A stretch of DNA of 64,000 bases from Theristus sp. LFF4_11 (taxonomy: Eukaryota > Nematoda > Chromadorea > Monhysterida > Xyalidae): the NCBI GenBank assembly GCA_030248135.1, contig JASANC010003433.1:1-64000 (forward strand), given 5' to 3'. The notes under the pieces were generated by a model. The model was not told the DNA's origin and did not search any database. It was given only the letters and a program-made list of their open reading frames with translations. Shown here in pieces: positions 1 through 13,800 of the stretch. The position numbers were made by a program, and so were the translations under genes. How positions within the stretch are numbered: the first letter of the stretch is position 1; each line of letters opens with the position of its first letter.

Positions 1-1002
1 TGAGAGACAGTAAAAGCCGTAAAAAACGCGTTATTGCCTTAGTTCTGTTGAATACGTCACCAAAATGCTGCAAATGCTATTTCAGTTTTGCAAACAAAAA
101 GAGAATTTTCTGTTCCAATTTTCCGCATCTGCAAAACGAATGGAGCAATTTCATTGTTTCTCTTTGCTTTGACAAGATCAAAAAGCACCAAAGTAAAAAA
201 AAATTAAACATTATTGATTGAAACATAGTCTTTTGCAATTATGTATGCTTGTGCAATAATACCTGTCTATCTGGTTAGAAGATGGAAATAAAATTATACA
301 TCAGAATTACAATAATTTGAAAAAAAAACGTAAGATTCCATGTTTTTCTACTGTGATGCCTCATGCCCGTGCCTTCAGCCGCCTGTCAAGTCCTGTGCGT
401 GCTGAGAGTATACGGCGTGACTGCGTATAACACGGTGCGTGTGTGCAGACGCTCATCTACGTGCTTCTGATAGATAGGAGTGGCCGAGTTTGATTGGTTC
501 GTATTTTTGGTTTTGGATTTTGATGGGCTAACTTGTGTTTCATCTTGTGGTAAGTTGCTTAATCCGGCAAGTGTGGCTCTTGTGCAAGCTCATGCAGCAA
601 GCGCACATTGCGTTCAGTAGAAGAACTAATGGCGTAATTGTTGTTTTAGTGAAATTTCTTGTGAAATACGGTACATCTGGCTTAGCAATTGCTGTCTGTG
701 TTTTAAAAGTTTTATAATCTCATTTTGTTTCTAAGTCGTTTGAAAAAAACGGGTTACAAGCAAAATGGCTCAATTTTTTTTCAACCGTTTTTATTGCATT
801 TTGACATTTGCTTGTGACGTGATCTGGAAAAAATAAATTAAAAATGTAAATTGTTGTAATTGGCGTATATTGCAAGTTTGCTGATGTTTCACGTATACAA
901 CACACGTCTGCTGTGGATAACTCGATTGTCCATTTTGAATGAAGTTTTAACACAACAAATGCATGGGCTTGAAATTTATTTGGTGAAAATTATTTAGCGT
1001 AA

Positions 1003-1075
1003 ACCGTATTGCCCGTTTCCGCCGGAGTTTGGTATCTTAGGAGTGTTTCCGTAACCGGTGCGCGATCATTAAAAA
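1003..1075 (+). repeat. SINE 3'-tail fragment
   Basis: The segment beginning TATTGCCCGTTTCCGCCGG and continuing to an A-rich end matches the 3' tail of the fuller SINE at 55216-55456 (same CGCCGGAGTTTGGTA core and GGTTTCCGGAACCGG-like end). It has no tRNA-like head, so it is a 5'-truncated copy. Confidence 0.55.
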
Positions 1076-2875
1076 ACCGTCAACTTAGCGGCTGACACGA
1101 CCGTTTACTTATCCCGCGTTTTTATGGATCACCCGTTTTTATGTCGTGTTAGCGTGTTGTTTAAAACAAGTTTTGCTGTGTTTTTTATCCATCTTACTGT
1201 TTCATCGTACTGATAGTTTTATGTAACAGATTTTTTTTGCAATTTTTTAAAAAAGTTTCTTTGGTCTTCGCTACTTTCTTGATTTCTCAAGGTTTAAAAA
1301 ATTGTAATCACGCCACTTGTAAAAAGCGTTCCATGGTCCGTTACGTATGTACTTCTGGTTTGGGGAAAGCGCTTCCAAAAATATGTTTACGAGAACTGAG
1401 CGTTTTTCAGCGGAAATATGTGAGTTTCTGAAATTGGAAGCCGCTAGCACATTTTGTCACCCACCACCCTGCACTTAATTTCAAGATGATGCATCCTCTG
1501 TTTAATTCTAGCGCACATTCTCGAGCATCATTGAGTTTTTCAATCAGTCTAAATTGCAGCTATCGGCATTAAAAACAGATTGCAACGGCACAATGTGACG
1601 CGTGACGTGATGAGAAAATGAATACAATCCATGTGATGTGCTTGATTTTACGGTCGAAACCGCTGACACGACACACAATACTCACAATTTCAGTCGGATG
1701 CAAAAATTCTCGGCCATCTTTCTGCCGTGTTAGTTAGGTCTTCTCAACTCGACATTTGTTTGTGAACCGACTCCAATTGCAAAATTTTCATTCGTTTTCT
1801 TTCACTTTGTTTTGTTCATTTAATCTTTATCCTGAGAAGCTTCTCAATATTTGCATTTTGAACTGATCGTGTCGAGACCCATTACGGTGACGATAGTGCA
1901 GGACACAGTTCACAAGGATTGAATTTTTTTTGAATCCTGGCGCGCTGATTTGTAGTTGTCTGTCACTGTTCTTTTTGGTGGTGTTTAGAGTAAAATTGGC
2001 AGGCAACAGCAGCTTTTCATAGTTCAAAAAATATTTTTCTTGTAGCGCGGTAACCCGGAAAACTGCAACCAACCGCACTAACTAATACGACTGAGTATGC
2101 CGAATTTTCTTCGCTTCGCCCGTGTGCGTGTGAGGGTGACCTCAAAACATGAACGCTGCGGCATCGCTAAGCTCAAGATTATGTTGATTCAGACATTTCA
2201 AAACGGAACAAAACCCTTTGACCATCATCGGAAATTGTCTCAATGTACGTGATTAGTCCCCATTTCAAAAACTTGATGATGCTTGCTTGTCTGCTACTCG
2301 AGGAGGAAACTGGTTAAAACACGATTTCACATGGCTGGCTTGCTTGGTAACGAGTAACGAAACGACAGAAAGATGAATACAGTTGTTTTTGGTCGAATAA
2401 TTCACATAACTCAACAAAAATAGCGTTGAAAAACAAAACAAAATGGCGATGGCATTGATGTCAGATGGCATGTTGTACATAGTTTGGCGTATTGTGACAG
2501 CGGCCTTTTTTTCCGAGCTTACCAAAAATATCGTCCGTTTTCAATCAAGTCTGCGTTTTTCATTCTATTGTTGTCGCTTGCACTTGTCAAGGGCTAATGC
2601 TGTTTTATTCCTTGCAAACATTGTTGGAGTGTGGTGTTCTTCCTGTTTCGTTGCGACTGAGGATCCAAGAAAATGCGCTTTCTGTTTAGGAGTAGCCTCA
2701 GCCGCAACTCGATTAAGAAACAGAACAGAACCCTGTTTCACGTTTTTTGGATCGTAAAGAAAAGGCAAAAGGACTATTGTTTCCATGTGTTTTCCAAACA
2801 CGTTGTTTTGTGATTTTGCGATGTTTCTGCTCTGCCTGTTTTTTCTGGTGCGAATAAAGAAACGGTTCAAAAGAA

Positions 2876-2910
2876 CTACACTGGAGTAACAGCCTGTTAC
2901 TCCAGTGTAG
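2876..2910. repeat. Perfect 17-bp palindrome, 1-nt centre
   Basis: CTACACTGGAGTAACAG is followed, after a single C, by its exact reverse complement. As DNA this could extrude as a cruciform; as RNA it would need a larger loop. No flanking target duplication is visible. Confidence 0.8.
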
Positions 2911-3201
2911 GTGCAAAGAACGGAATCTGACCTTCACTTCATTCAAACGATGTTCCGAGGATATGCAGGTTGTTGAAATGCAGCCGAAAAGCATTTTTAG
3001 CAAATTGGGTTTCTGATTTTCCACTCGCGCGCAGAAGAGCACGGATATAGTGAGAGTGATGATAAAATGTGGAAAGCTAAATGAAGTATGTTCTGATTGT
3101 GAGATTCAGGGTGGCGCATGGAACCCGGTGACACGTGTTGAAATTAGTCAAAGAAAAAGTGTGTAACCGTTTGGCGTGAGTCACTGTGATCCTTGTGCTT
3201 G

Positions 3202-3245
3202 ACATGCGCTAAGATAAGCTGCTACATGCGCTAAGATAAGCTGCT
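3202..3245. repeat. Tandem duplication, 22 bp x 2
   Basis: Two perfect adjacent copies of a 22-bp unit beginning ACATGCGCTAAGATAAGC. Function unknown. Confidence 0.85.
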
Positions 3246-6125
3246 TATGACAAGAACTCCTGATACTCTAACGCTCATCATCTGGTCGACAATCGACAAT
3301 TTGTTTCACAACCGAAACCACCAAACCAAATGCGCGGTGGTGCGACGATAAATCCAGCCACCCTGAATCTATCACGCTTCTACTTGAGAAGGATTAGTTT
3401 TGGTTCCAAACTGCATTTTATGTTTCTGGGTTTGCAAAATTTTCTTTGCAATGTGGTCGTGGTGCTTTTTTTAAAGTTCGCTTATTGGCGCATTCAGGCG
3501 GAAAAAATTTCAATCGCACAAACTTTTCTGCTTTGTTTCTTCCAGAGTCGCGACTAAAGTCAAATCACTTGGACACATCCATCTGTTATAATGAACATTC
3601 AGCTTTTTCATTCGATAAAATGTTTTTGCTTTTGGTCAATTTAACTATGAACCATGGTCAAAAATTGCTTAACATTGCTGAATTAGTTGCACTTTGGTGG
3701 TTTTGTCCGTGATGTTTACTTTTTTTACCAGACACTTCTGTTGGTGCGAAAGAATTATAGATAAAACGGCGTGTGATGAACCCGGTTGCAGTGGCTGGCT
3801 ACTGTTTGCTTTGGAATGCGGTTTGTATTTTTAATTTCTGATCATTGATGTTTGTTTGTATGGGAATGATGACCCATATTCAGTTTCTTTTTAGTTTATT
3901 TTTTACGTGCTGAAGCAAAAGATAGTGTTTTGTTGTGCTTCACGACATATAAAGTTACGTAACATATTACTTCCTAGCTGAATGGGTTTTTATTCAGATA
4001 CAAGCATTTTTTTAACTGGAAGAGAGCTATTCAGTTTTTAAAATCGAATCAAGGAAGATTTGTAGATTGAATCAATTCTGACCGAAAATCTGTTTATTTT
4101 AAATCTGGTTGTCTTTGCAGGTTCTTTCGATCTACCAAATATTAAAAACGAACTTTTTTGTTTTTCAAGAACCGACAAGCAAGTATAATAGCAAGAAACA
4201 TCTCTACGCGCATGTTGCCCTTGCCTGTACGTTTGTTACTGGCGCCTTGTGTGTGTACGATTTCTGTACTGAGGTTTCGGTGTTCATCATGTCGTCTACG
4301 GTTTTTATTCCTGCCGTCCGGACTAAATGGAACCGAAGGTGTCAGTCAATCAAATCGTCTCAAAAACGGCTCATCATTGAATGAAATCCGTTCAAGAGGA
4401 TTGTCACAGAAGTTTTTCACGTTTCGGAGTGCACGATTCATTTCGACAATGCCGGTTTGCCTCGTGTTCAGTTCAGAAAAATGCATGCAGAAAGAGTGTT
4501 GGCAAAGAAGATGCGGTAAAGCAGTGCTTTCGCTCTGTCTCGCTTAATTTCAATCCAATTAAGCCAACCGCGAGCCCTCGACATACGACGTGACATACCT
4601 CCCCGGCAGCTTTTCTCACAAACGCGCGTTGCACAATCCATCCTGCCACTTGCCACATTATGTTTGAAGCTGCTTGAGAAAAGCTTACAAAGAATTATAT
4701 CGTCGCGACTAAACTTGTCGGTGACTTTAACAGCTTTCTGCATAATCAGCTATGTTGGAAAGTGTGTGATGCTATGCACAATATTTTCTTTTTATGGAAG
4801 CAACGAGATAAGACAGTATCATTCATGCTTATACGTTTTTTGAATCTTGGTTTTCAAGAAGACCAAAAGCAGAGTGCTGCTGTTTTCAGGCAGTGCGAGA
4901 TTTAGCTCCATAATTTCAATAATTTCGAGCAATGTTTTGGGCTTAGGGTTTCAAATTGAAGCCGCTCCGCTGGTCTTGAATAAAGCGAACAAGGTTTGCT
5001 CATTACATTTTTAATACCATCATACCGCCGTTGTCAACTGTACACCCATTCCATTCTTTTGTTCTTTTCACAATATACCAATTATGTTCGTTTGAATTTG
5101 CATAATAATGAGAGATGTTTTGAAGAGCCTTACATGGCAGTGAATTTTGTTGTCATGGTTCTGTTTCAGTGTGATTGGGAAAAAATTGGTATTGAACCAC
5201 CAGGCCGGATCACTAACAGGTCACCGGAGCAAAGCGGTGGAGAAAAGATGCCCGGCACGAAAATGGTCCATTTTGAAAATTTTTATATGTCAATTGAAGG
5301 TTTTCCATGCAAGCTCTCTGTCAACCAGGAATCTGCTTAAGCTTAAACTAATATCCCATATCCGGAGTTTAAAACCTGTTGCGTACCCAAACCCCCGGCA
5401 GCCAAGCAGTGCGGCAGGTGCAGGCAGCTAAAAGGCTAATAAATCTGCGAAAGCTACTAAATCAAACGTCATCTGTTGTTAACTAACCGCGATATATAAT
5501 GGACGGCGCTGATTGGCTTATTGATTGTCTGTTCGGTGTCCCTTTTTTTCAACTGAACTCGCGGAAACCGGTTACCGAGGCTCAATTCTTTCTACTGATT
5601 GAGTTGCGGCTGCTGCTGCGATGCGATTCTGTTTTTTTTGACTTGCAGTTTTTGCATGTAACCCACCACAAACCAAGGCAACAAAGATGTGTTGTGCAGC
5701 TCTAGGACGTGACGGGCTAAAGTAAAAGAGCGCTGATAATTTGTGCATTTTTAAGGATGCTCTTTGTTATTACAGTGGTCGGTCGTTTGCGGGAATGCGT
5801 CACTCATTAAAAGCGATTTGCTCATTAACCTTTTCTGAACGCACTTTTAGTAAATTCAGTTTTACCTAACTTCCATTGTTTTGAGGCGACATAATGTGAC
5901 GGAGCTTACAAAGTCACGTTTTGGTGTTATGAATGAACGTCTGGCGGTCTGATATGTTAATTTCGCTTGCTTCCTTCACAATACAGTAACATAGGAATTT
6001 GACTTGATGATGCACTTTTCGTTGTGGCAGTTCACTTCACATCATCCACCAAAAGAACGAAAATAATGCTTGGATTGGATTTTTTGTTTTTTTTCATTTC
6101 AGGAGGAATTCCGAGAAGAATTGAA

Positions 6126-7818
6126 GGTACTCCTTCAAAATACGGGTCCCCTCAAATTTCATCGCAGCGCGCTGATTGATGACTCAAATGAAAGCCCTCG
6201 TTCTGCTGAGTAATCCTGTTTATGGGTTTTTTGAAATTCAAAAATTTGAAGAAGTTATTTGAATTTGAAATTTTAGATAGGGTGGGTCTGTACTCTGTGG
6301 TGAGCTTGTCAAGTGCACTGAATGTTGTATTTATGTGCTTGATAGATATTTATGATGGATACCGTTCACATGATTGCATGAAACAGTCATACGTCTGAAA
6401 TTGGTGCCCACGGGTTACGGTAGCGGCAGTTTTGGGTCTTGACACGAAGTTGCAGAAAACCACTTTGTTTCTTGGGAATAACAGTTGAAACCTTTTAGAA
6501 ACATGCAGCATTTATAACAGAATGTCAAAAACCGGATTCCAAGGATTACGGTAACTCTGCAGTGGGTCTCGACACGATTTTTTAAAAACGTCCTTTTATT
6601 GCCAAGATAAGCTACTAGAATGATGGATGCCGTTCACATGATTGCATGTAACAGTCATATGTCGGAAGTTTGGTCCCACGGGTTACGGTAGCGGTAGTTT
6701 TGGGTCTTGACACGAAGTTGCTGAAAACCACTTTGTTTCTTGTGAATAACAGTTGAAACCTTTTAGAAACATGCAGCATTTATAACAGAATGTCAAAAAC
6801 CGGATTCCAAGGATTACGGTAACTGCAGTGGGTCTCGACACGATTTTTTTAAAACGTCCTTTTGTTGCCAAGATAAGCTACTAGAATGATGGATGCCGTT
6901 CACATGATTGCATGTAACAGTCATATGTCGGAAGTTTGGTCCCACGGGTTACGGTAGCGGTAGTTTTGGGTCTTGACACGAAGTTGCTGAAAACCACTTT
7001 GTTTCTTGTGAATAACAGTTGAAACCTTTTAGAAACATGCAACGGAACTCAGAAAACACTCGGCTGTCCCATTCAGCGACGTTCAGCAAACGGCGGCTAC
7101 GAAATTGGCATGTGCTGTATGGCAACTCTCAGGGTGACATCGCTACTTTTGCTACATGTACAAACGCAGCTAATGTTACACAACATTTTTGCTTGAGAAG
7201 ACATTTGTTCGCGACCCTTCGAGTCACTTGCTGCATTCGTTACCGGGTTTCATTGGCATACTTTCTCATTTTCACGACTGCGATGTCAAAGTTTTCTGTC
7301 AACCCACCAATCATGTGAACGGTATCCATCATTCTAGTAGCTTTTCTTGGCAATAAAAGGACGTTTTTAAACAATCGTGTCGAGATCCACTGCAGAGTTA
7401 CCGTAATCCTTGAAATCCGGTTTTTGACATTCTGTTATAATGCTGCATGTTTCTAAAAGGTTTCAAGTGTTATTCACAAGAAACAAAGTGGTTTTCTGCA
7501 ACTTCGTGTCAAGACCCAAAACTACCGCTACCGTAACCCGTGGACCCTACTATCAGACGTATGACTGTTTCATGCAATCATGTGAACAGTATCCATCATA
7601 AATATCTATCAAGCACATAAATACAACATTCAGTGCACTGTACACGCTCACCACAGACCCACCCTATCTAAAATTTCAAATTCAAATAACTTCTTCAAAT
7701 TTTTGAATTTCAAAAAACCCATTCACAGGATTACTCCGCAGAACGAGGGCTTTCATTTGAGCTATCAATCAGCGCGCTGCGATGAAATTTGAGCGGACCC
7801 GTATTTTGAAGGAGTACC
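6126..7818. mobile_element. Foldback (long inverted repeat) DNA element
   Basis: The outer ends are reciprocal: the left starts GGTACTCCTTCAAAATACGG and the right ends with its reverse complement. The arms stay complementary inward through the AAATTTCATCGCAGCGCGCTG and GGGTTACGGTAGCGG blocks. The left arm (to about 7045) is longer because a unit of about 267 bp containing GTTCACATGATTGCATG is tandemly repeated about 2.6 times. The right arm (about 7310-7818) has it once. The roughly 260-bp centre is unique. Flanks read GAATTGAA on the left and GAATTTGAA on the right, a possible imperfect target duplication. There is no transposase, so it is non-autonomous. GGGTCTCGACACG motifs in the arms resemble widespread nematode repeats. 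Confidence 0.8.
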
Positions 7819-7840
7819 GAATTTGAAAATAGAACGAATA

Positions 7841-10800
7841 ATGACATCCAGATCCAGACAAGAAAAAGTTCGTCAGCAGAACAGCGACGGCGACCAACGA
7901 CGCAGCGCGGATCGATTGACGCTGGATTGGAATCAGGCGTCGTCGGGCGTCAGCCAGCCGCAGCGGTCGTACAGTGTCGCCGTGCCCGTGCCCTTCGCCG
8001 TCATGTCCGGAGCGCGAGTTTGTGATTTAATCATAGTTCGAGTGGAGGCTTTAATGAAGGCCAGCAACATGACGGTTTTACAAGGTGTAATGTCAAAGGA
8101 AATTTTTTGTTGAACTTCCCAAATGTGCCAAAAATGGCATTTTCAGAACATATTAGGATAAAAATTTGATTTTTTTGAATGATCGACATTTCTGTTTTTT
8201 TTTAATTAAAAAAGGCTCTTTTTTAACAACCCAATAGTAGCAGTGATGATTCGATGAAGAACTTGCGAAACAAGTGTTGGACTTTTGTTCATTTTCCAAC
8301 GCACTACAAATCAGTTGGATGTGTTCATTTATTCGTGAGACTTACTCCGTAAATTAATTGAGTTTCGGCCCGGTCTTGTCTTTAATCTTAGTCTAGTTCC
8401 ACAACGAAGCAAAAACCGATTAGAAACTGATTTTCTATAAAAGTTTTCTCGCTTGAAATGTAATCGCTTTCTCGCTTTCTTGTTATCAACATTCAACAGC
8501 AGTATTTATCAATTGTTTTTTTTTTCGAAAACAACAAGCGTGATGTCTGTGTTCGCTTCGCCAGCAACCTAAAAAACCGATGCTCATAAATAGGGATGGA
8601 TCCGGCAAATTTGCCGGAATCCGGGCCGGATCCGGCAAATTTGCCGGAATCCGGGCCGGATCCGGCAAAAGCCCATTCCGGCCGGGCCGGATCCGGCAAA
8701 AATTGCCGGAATCCGGACCGGAATGGCCTTTTTATGTCTAAAAAACATCTACGCACATTTCGTCGCTTCTTCATCACATTTTCAGCATAAAACAGCACAT
8801 ACACAGAAACAAAGTCAGCAAGACACAGCACGTGAACCAAGCAAAAATTACAACAACAACAATTGACAAAATTCACATCGCATAGGCATAATCAAGTGCT
8901 GGCAACACTCCATTTAGAAACATGACCTTTTCGGCGTTCTGAGTTGACAGACGAGATCGGCTGTACACAAACACCTGCCTGGCTTCAGAGAACATTCGTT
9001 CGCTTGCCACGCTTGTTGGTAGCGGTGCCAGGTATCTGCGCGCGATTGTCGACAGTTTGGGGTATTTAGACGAGTTCAGCCGCCAAAAGTCTAGCATTAG
9101 ATCACTTTTGTCCGGTTCGTCAATAATATCATCCGACTCGTACATATTCATTTCGCCGCGCAGTTCGTCTTCAAGACTGGATTCGCCTGACGGGTTGCGC
9201 AGTCGCGCAGCGTGAAACTCGATGCCTCCGTAGAGGCCAGTCGATTTCTTTTTTGGTTCGGGCTCGCGTTCACTTTCGTCATCGTCGTTGTTCGCGATCT
9301 CGGATGTATCGTCGCAGTTTGTGGGCGTCTCCGGTCGTTTCAAGATTTTCTTTGCAATGTGAAGTAGTTCACAACGAATCGCGCCTTCATTTTCGAAGAC
9401 GACTGCAGTATTCTTGTATCGCGGATCAACGTACGTGGCCATGATGTTGAATTCGTTGTGGAAAGCGCACGGAAGCGTGTGTCGATGCTGGTCAGCAGCG
9501 TTTTTTTCGTCGTACCAATGCCACTCGCATCGACTTGTTCGATGCGCTGCTTCAGTGCGCAAACGGCGGGCAACACCATTGAAATGGATTCGTCGTCTCG
9601 TGGATTTGTCGTTGGGGGGTTTATCTGGTTTTAGGGGATCACGGCACCTCCGCACACCCACGGTAACACACGTCGTTAAAATCGCTGGTGTTCTGGGGCT
9701 CACAAAAAAGCAACTGTTTGACAGCTAACTGAATATGATCAACGAAGATGGCTGATTTCAAAAAAAAACCTGCTATTGTTCATCAACAACGTCGGCCAAA
9801 AGCTGACAGCCACGTTTTTTAAAGTGGACGATGCTGCACATAAGTTTACCACTCAAGACAAAAGCAGTGAACCATTTACCATTGAACAGAACACTAAACT
9901 AAAGAAACGCTCACTGATCACATGTCAAATGCACAACAACAAAACTAACAAAGCACCGAAACAAATTTGTCAAACCACTGAACAGCTTTGAAACGGAGGA
10001 ATCAACTGGTTAATTCGCGGGTCTCGGCCATTCCGGCCGGATCCGGCCGGATCCGGCAAAATTGCGCCGGAATCCGGGCCGGATCCGGATCCAATTTTAG
10101 GCGCCGGAATCCGGAATCCGGAATCCGGACCGGAACCGGCTCCATCCCTACTCATAAATCTTCCGGATCATGCTCTAGACTTCAACGTTTTTTGTGCTTT
10201 GGCTGCACCGATAGCAGTCCGTAAATGAAAAAAGTGTTGAAACCGCAAAAAAAAACATTTTTTAACATGCCGTTTTCTTGTTTTATAGCTGTGTTTTCAC
10301 TAACTTCATGTCGCAAGTTCTCCAACAATAGTTCTATTTTCGAACAAGATGCAGGCATCATCGGAAAAAAGTTACGAACTCTGAGTGGGATTCGAACCGA
10401 CGTCTCTGGTAATGGCGATTGACCTTTGACCACTTGACCACCGCGGAGTGCCTGTGTTTTCACTATTTTCATGTCGCAAGTTTTCCAAAATCAGTTCTAT
10501 TTTCGAACAAGATGCAGGCATCATCGGAAAAAAGTTACGAACCCTGAGTGGGATTCGAACCGACGTCTCTGGTAATGGCGATTGACCTTTGACCACTTGA
10601 CCACCGCGGAGTGCGGAGGCCCGTTTTCCCCCAGCCATAATCGCACTTTTTAATGGTGTTTTGATCCTGAAACAACACAACAACCGCATGTCTGCTCGGC
10701 GCATCTTATTCGTATTAAAAATCAAACACAGATTACGCGCCAATAGCGATTCTACAAAAAAAACAGGTGGAAAAAACCGTATTTCATTTTCAGAGCGTCT

Positions 10801-13800
10801 CGAGCGCGAATCGTCGTCCGTCGGAGTTCAGCGCCAAAGAGCTCGACCAAGCGATCTCGGACATCGCCCGCGACTCGCTGTGGAGTCTGCGCACGAACGG
10901 CAGCAACAGTCAGCTTTGTGCGACCGCAAATCGTTCCGTCAGCCCAAGCGCGTCCGTTAGTGCAACTGGTTTTTTATTGCCGTTTTGCAGTTGACTGTGC
11001 TTGCGAATTTCACCATCTTCTGGATGGATTGCCATTAATGTGCTAGGTAAAACCATAAAAAACCCCATTAATGTGCTAGGTAAAACCATAAAAAAACTGT
11101 TCGGCAACAAACCACGACCAAAGTTCAACGTTAGGCTGGGCAACTGGTAGATTTGATATGGCAACGTTCTGATTACCAGATTTCAACGTCTTCCATTCTC
11201 GAACCAGCCAATGGAATCACCGAAAATCATTTCGAATTTACTTTGTTGATTTCAAACAATCTGTGGTCGGTCAGAAGCGCCAGCCGCTAGTCGCTAGATT
11301 AGCGTTCTCAAAATTATTTGGACAATTGAATCATTCCTGCGAAGTTCAAACAAAAAAAAACAAAAAAAGCCTCTTAGACCGCCGGCGCCAATGAGCGCTA
11401 TCAACTGGTGCCGTGCGAGCTTCCATCCGCCGGCAAGCAGCGCAGTCGAAGCCAAGCGAAAATCTCGCTGCCAGCCGAGATGCAATCGCTGATCCAGTCG
11501 CCGCCGCCGCCCGCGTCGCAAATCGCCGAACGCCGCGCCTCCTACCGCGAACTGTCGGCGCATTCGAATTTTCGCGCCAAAATGCACGACGGGCCGGCTC
11601 GCTCGAGCGACTCGCAGCAGTCGGACGATGGCCAGCAGCAGCAGCGACCTGCGACGACGAGCGAGACGGAACGCGAGATTGCTGCTGCTGATGATGATGA
11701 TGATTGCGTGTCGATGACGCCGACATCAGCTGATCGACGACATCAGCACGGCAACGCGCAGCGGACGTTACGCAGGCAGAGCGCGGTGGAGCACGGCAAT
11801 GGAAATGTAAAACACCCGAACTTGCACAGCCAACAGCGCAGCGCCTCCAGTAGATCGCAGGACGCCGCCGACCTCGCGCCGCAAGTGACCGGCCGCAACT
11901 GGCGATCGTCGAGCGCGCGCTTCCTGCGCAAGTCGATGCCGACACTGTTGCGCATCACCGAGATTGAGAACGAGTCGCGAAAGTCGAGCGGGCGCCTGTC
12001 CGAGAATGAGGTTCACAGAGGCTGTAATTCTCTGGTGTCTATTTGGTTGGGGATGGGTCTGATGACACCTGCTGGCGTATTGGTTTGTATGACCTTGAAA
12101 TGAAATGCCGGTGCAGCATCTTCAGACATGGTCTGGACTGAACTATGGAGCGGCAGGCTTTGAATTGGTGTGAAGTTGATTAGAGTCAGATAATGCAGAC
12201 AATTGGCAAGTGTTCTAAAATCAACATCGTTTCCAGACGTCACAAGCGCAAGAGGAAACATGCAACGTGAATGCGGCCGATTGCCGAACTGCGCAGTGCA
12301 TTCGAGTGCCAACGATTGTCGTTGGTGACCACGACCACGAGTGCCGAGGGGACAGACTGGAACGAAATGTCGATAAGTGTCAGGTTCGGTTGGTTGCGGT
12401 TTCATTGGTTGTCGATTCGTTCTGTCATCATCTTCGCTGAGTTTTTCTGTTGCGTTGTATATTCGGTGTAGTGCGACAAAGATGGTGTTTGCAATGGACG
12501 CGTGAAAACGAACGAGCTTCAGTCAAGGACTTTTGTTTTTATCGAGAGGGGCAAATCACTGATCATTCTAACCCCCGTCTGCATCTGATATTGGCCAGCC
12601 AGGCAGAATTTCAGAGTCTTTCAGGGCCAACCCGCAACCAGTGGCGTTTGCAACGTTCCCAATCCCACAATTTCGGTGCATCCGTTTCGATCGCCCTCTC
12701 AAAAGCCGCAACATTGCCGAAAGCAGGCGATTTCCAAGCAACAGTCGCGGTCGCTCGATGATGAGTTGCTGTGTGAAACGCGCCACCACGCTGGGTACGT
12801 TCGATGGTAGACCGCTGATTGGCTGCTAAGCTCTGTTTACTCGCACGCTGATTGGTTGCTTTGGCATCTTTCACTAGCATCATGGCCGAGTTCGTCGGTT
12901 TCAATTTCAGCAAAACTGCAGCAAAACGCAGCGAATGAAAATCGGTTTGCGTTGTGCCAATCGGGAATTCGACCCAATTAGTCAATTAGTACATACACAA
13001 ACACACGATTCAAATACAACCAACCTGGGAAAGCAGTTTCTGAAAATGGGTGAACCACAAGACCAAAAAAGCCGACTCAGCAACCAAGTTCAACAATTCC
13101 AACTGTTCAACACCGCACCGATTGCAGTTCGGACGTCTACCCATGCGACTCCGACTACTGGGACACGGTGCGGCGGTTGGCGGCGGCGGCACGCCGGCAC
13201 AGCGAGAACGACGCCGTCGCAGGTCTCCCGGTGACGTTCCTGCTCGGCGGCGACTCGCCGGAGCTGACGGCGAACAGGCCGCAGACATCTTCTGGTTGTC
13301 CGGGCCGTGCTCAGCTAAACAGCCGGTTAGCTGATGTGGTGACAGTGCCTCGTTTGAACACCGATCCGTTTTTTTTGTCTTTTATTTTGTCGAATGGAAT
13401 TTCAAACGTGATTGGATTTTGAGTTGTGGCTGATTGATTGGACAGAATAGTTCGAATCAGAAAAGCGAGCACTTTTTTTATTCTGTTCTGGGCAAGCGAA
13501 CGCACAGGCACAAACCAACGCACAGGCACAAACGCACTGCAACTGAGCAAAGTGCAACTTCACAAAGCTATTCAGATCAGAATGCGGTGCAACCAACAAC
13601 AATCGAAATTCGACCGGCGACCGACAAAACGATACCAACGAAACGTCATTCGGGTCGATTGATATGCCCGAGGTGCAATTCGTGAATAACGAACGAAAAA
13701 AGAGAAAAGTCTCTAGACCGGAATCGACGAGAAAGAAAGCGCGCGAGAATTCAAATTCGGCCAACGCGAAGTCGAGCGTGTCGAGTGGCAGGCCAAACAG

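Larger units (their letters stand above)
1..6125. other. AT-rich region with no supportable gene
   Basis: No open frame here resembles a known protein, and none is flanked by a convincing splice-site series. Small repeats inside it are listed separately (SINE tail at 1003-1075, palindrome at 2876-2910, short tandem repeat at 3202-3245). It may hold distal 5' regulatory sequence or an untranslated exon of the anion-exchanger gene to the right, but nothing in the sequence shows that. Confidence 0.5.

Noticed and set aside
2443..3042. Overlapping 100-aa open frames on both strands
   Set aside because: No recognisable domain, no splice context, and the strands overlap each other. Typical chance frames.
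4109..4743. Cluster of 70-130 aa frames with a possible acceptor at 4120
   Set aside because: Frames conflict on both strands and none shows family features. Not enough to call a gene.
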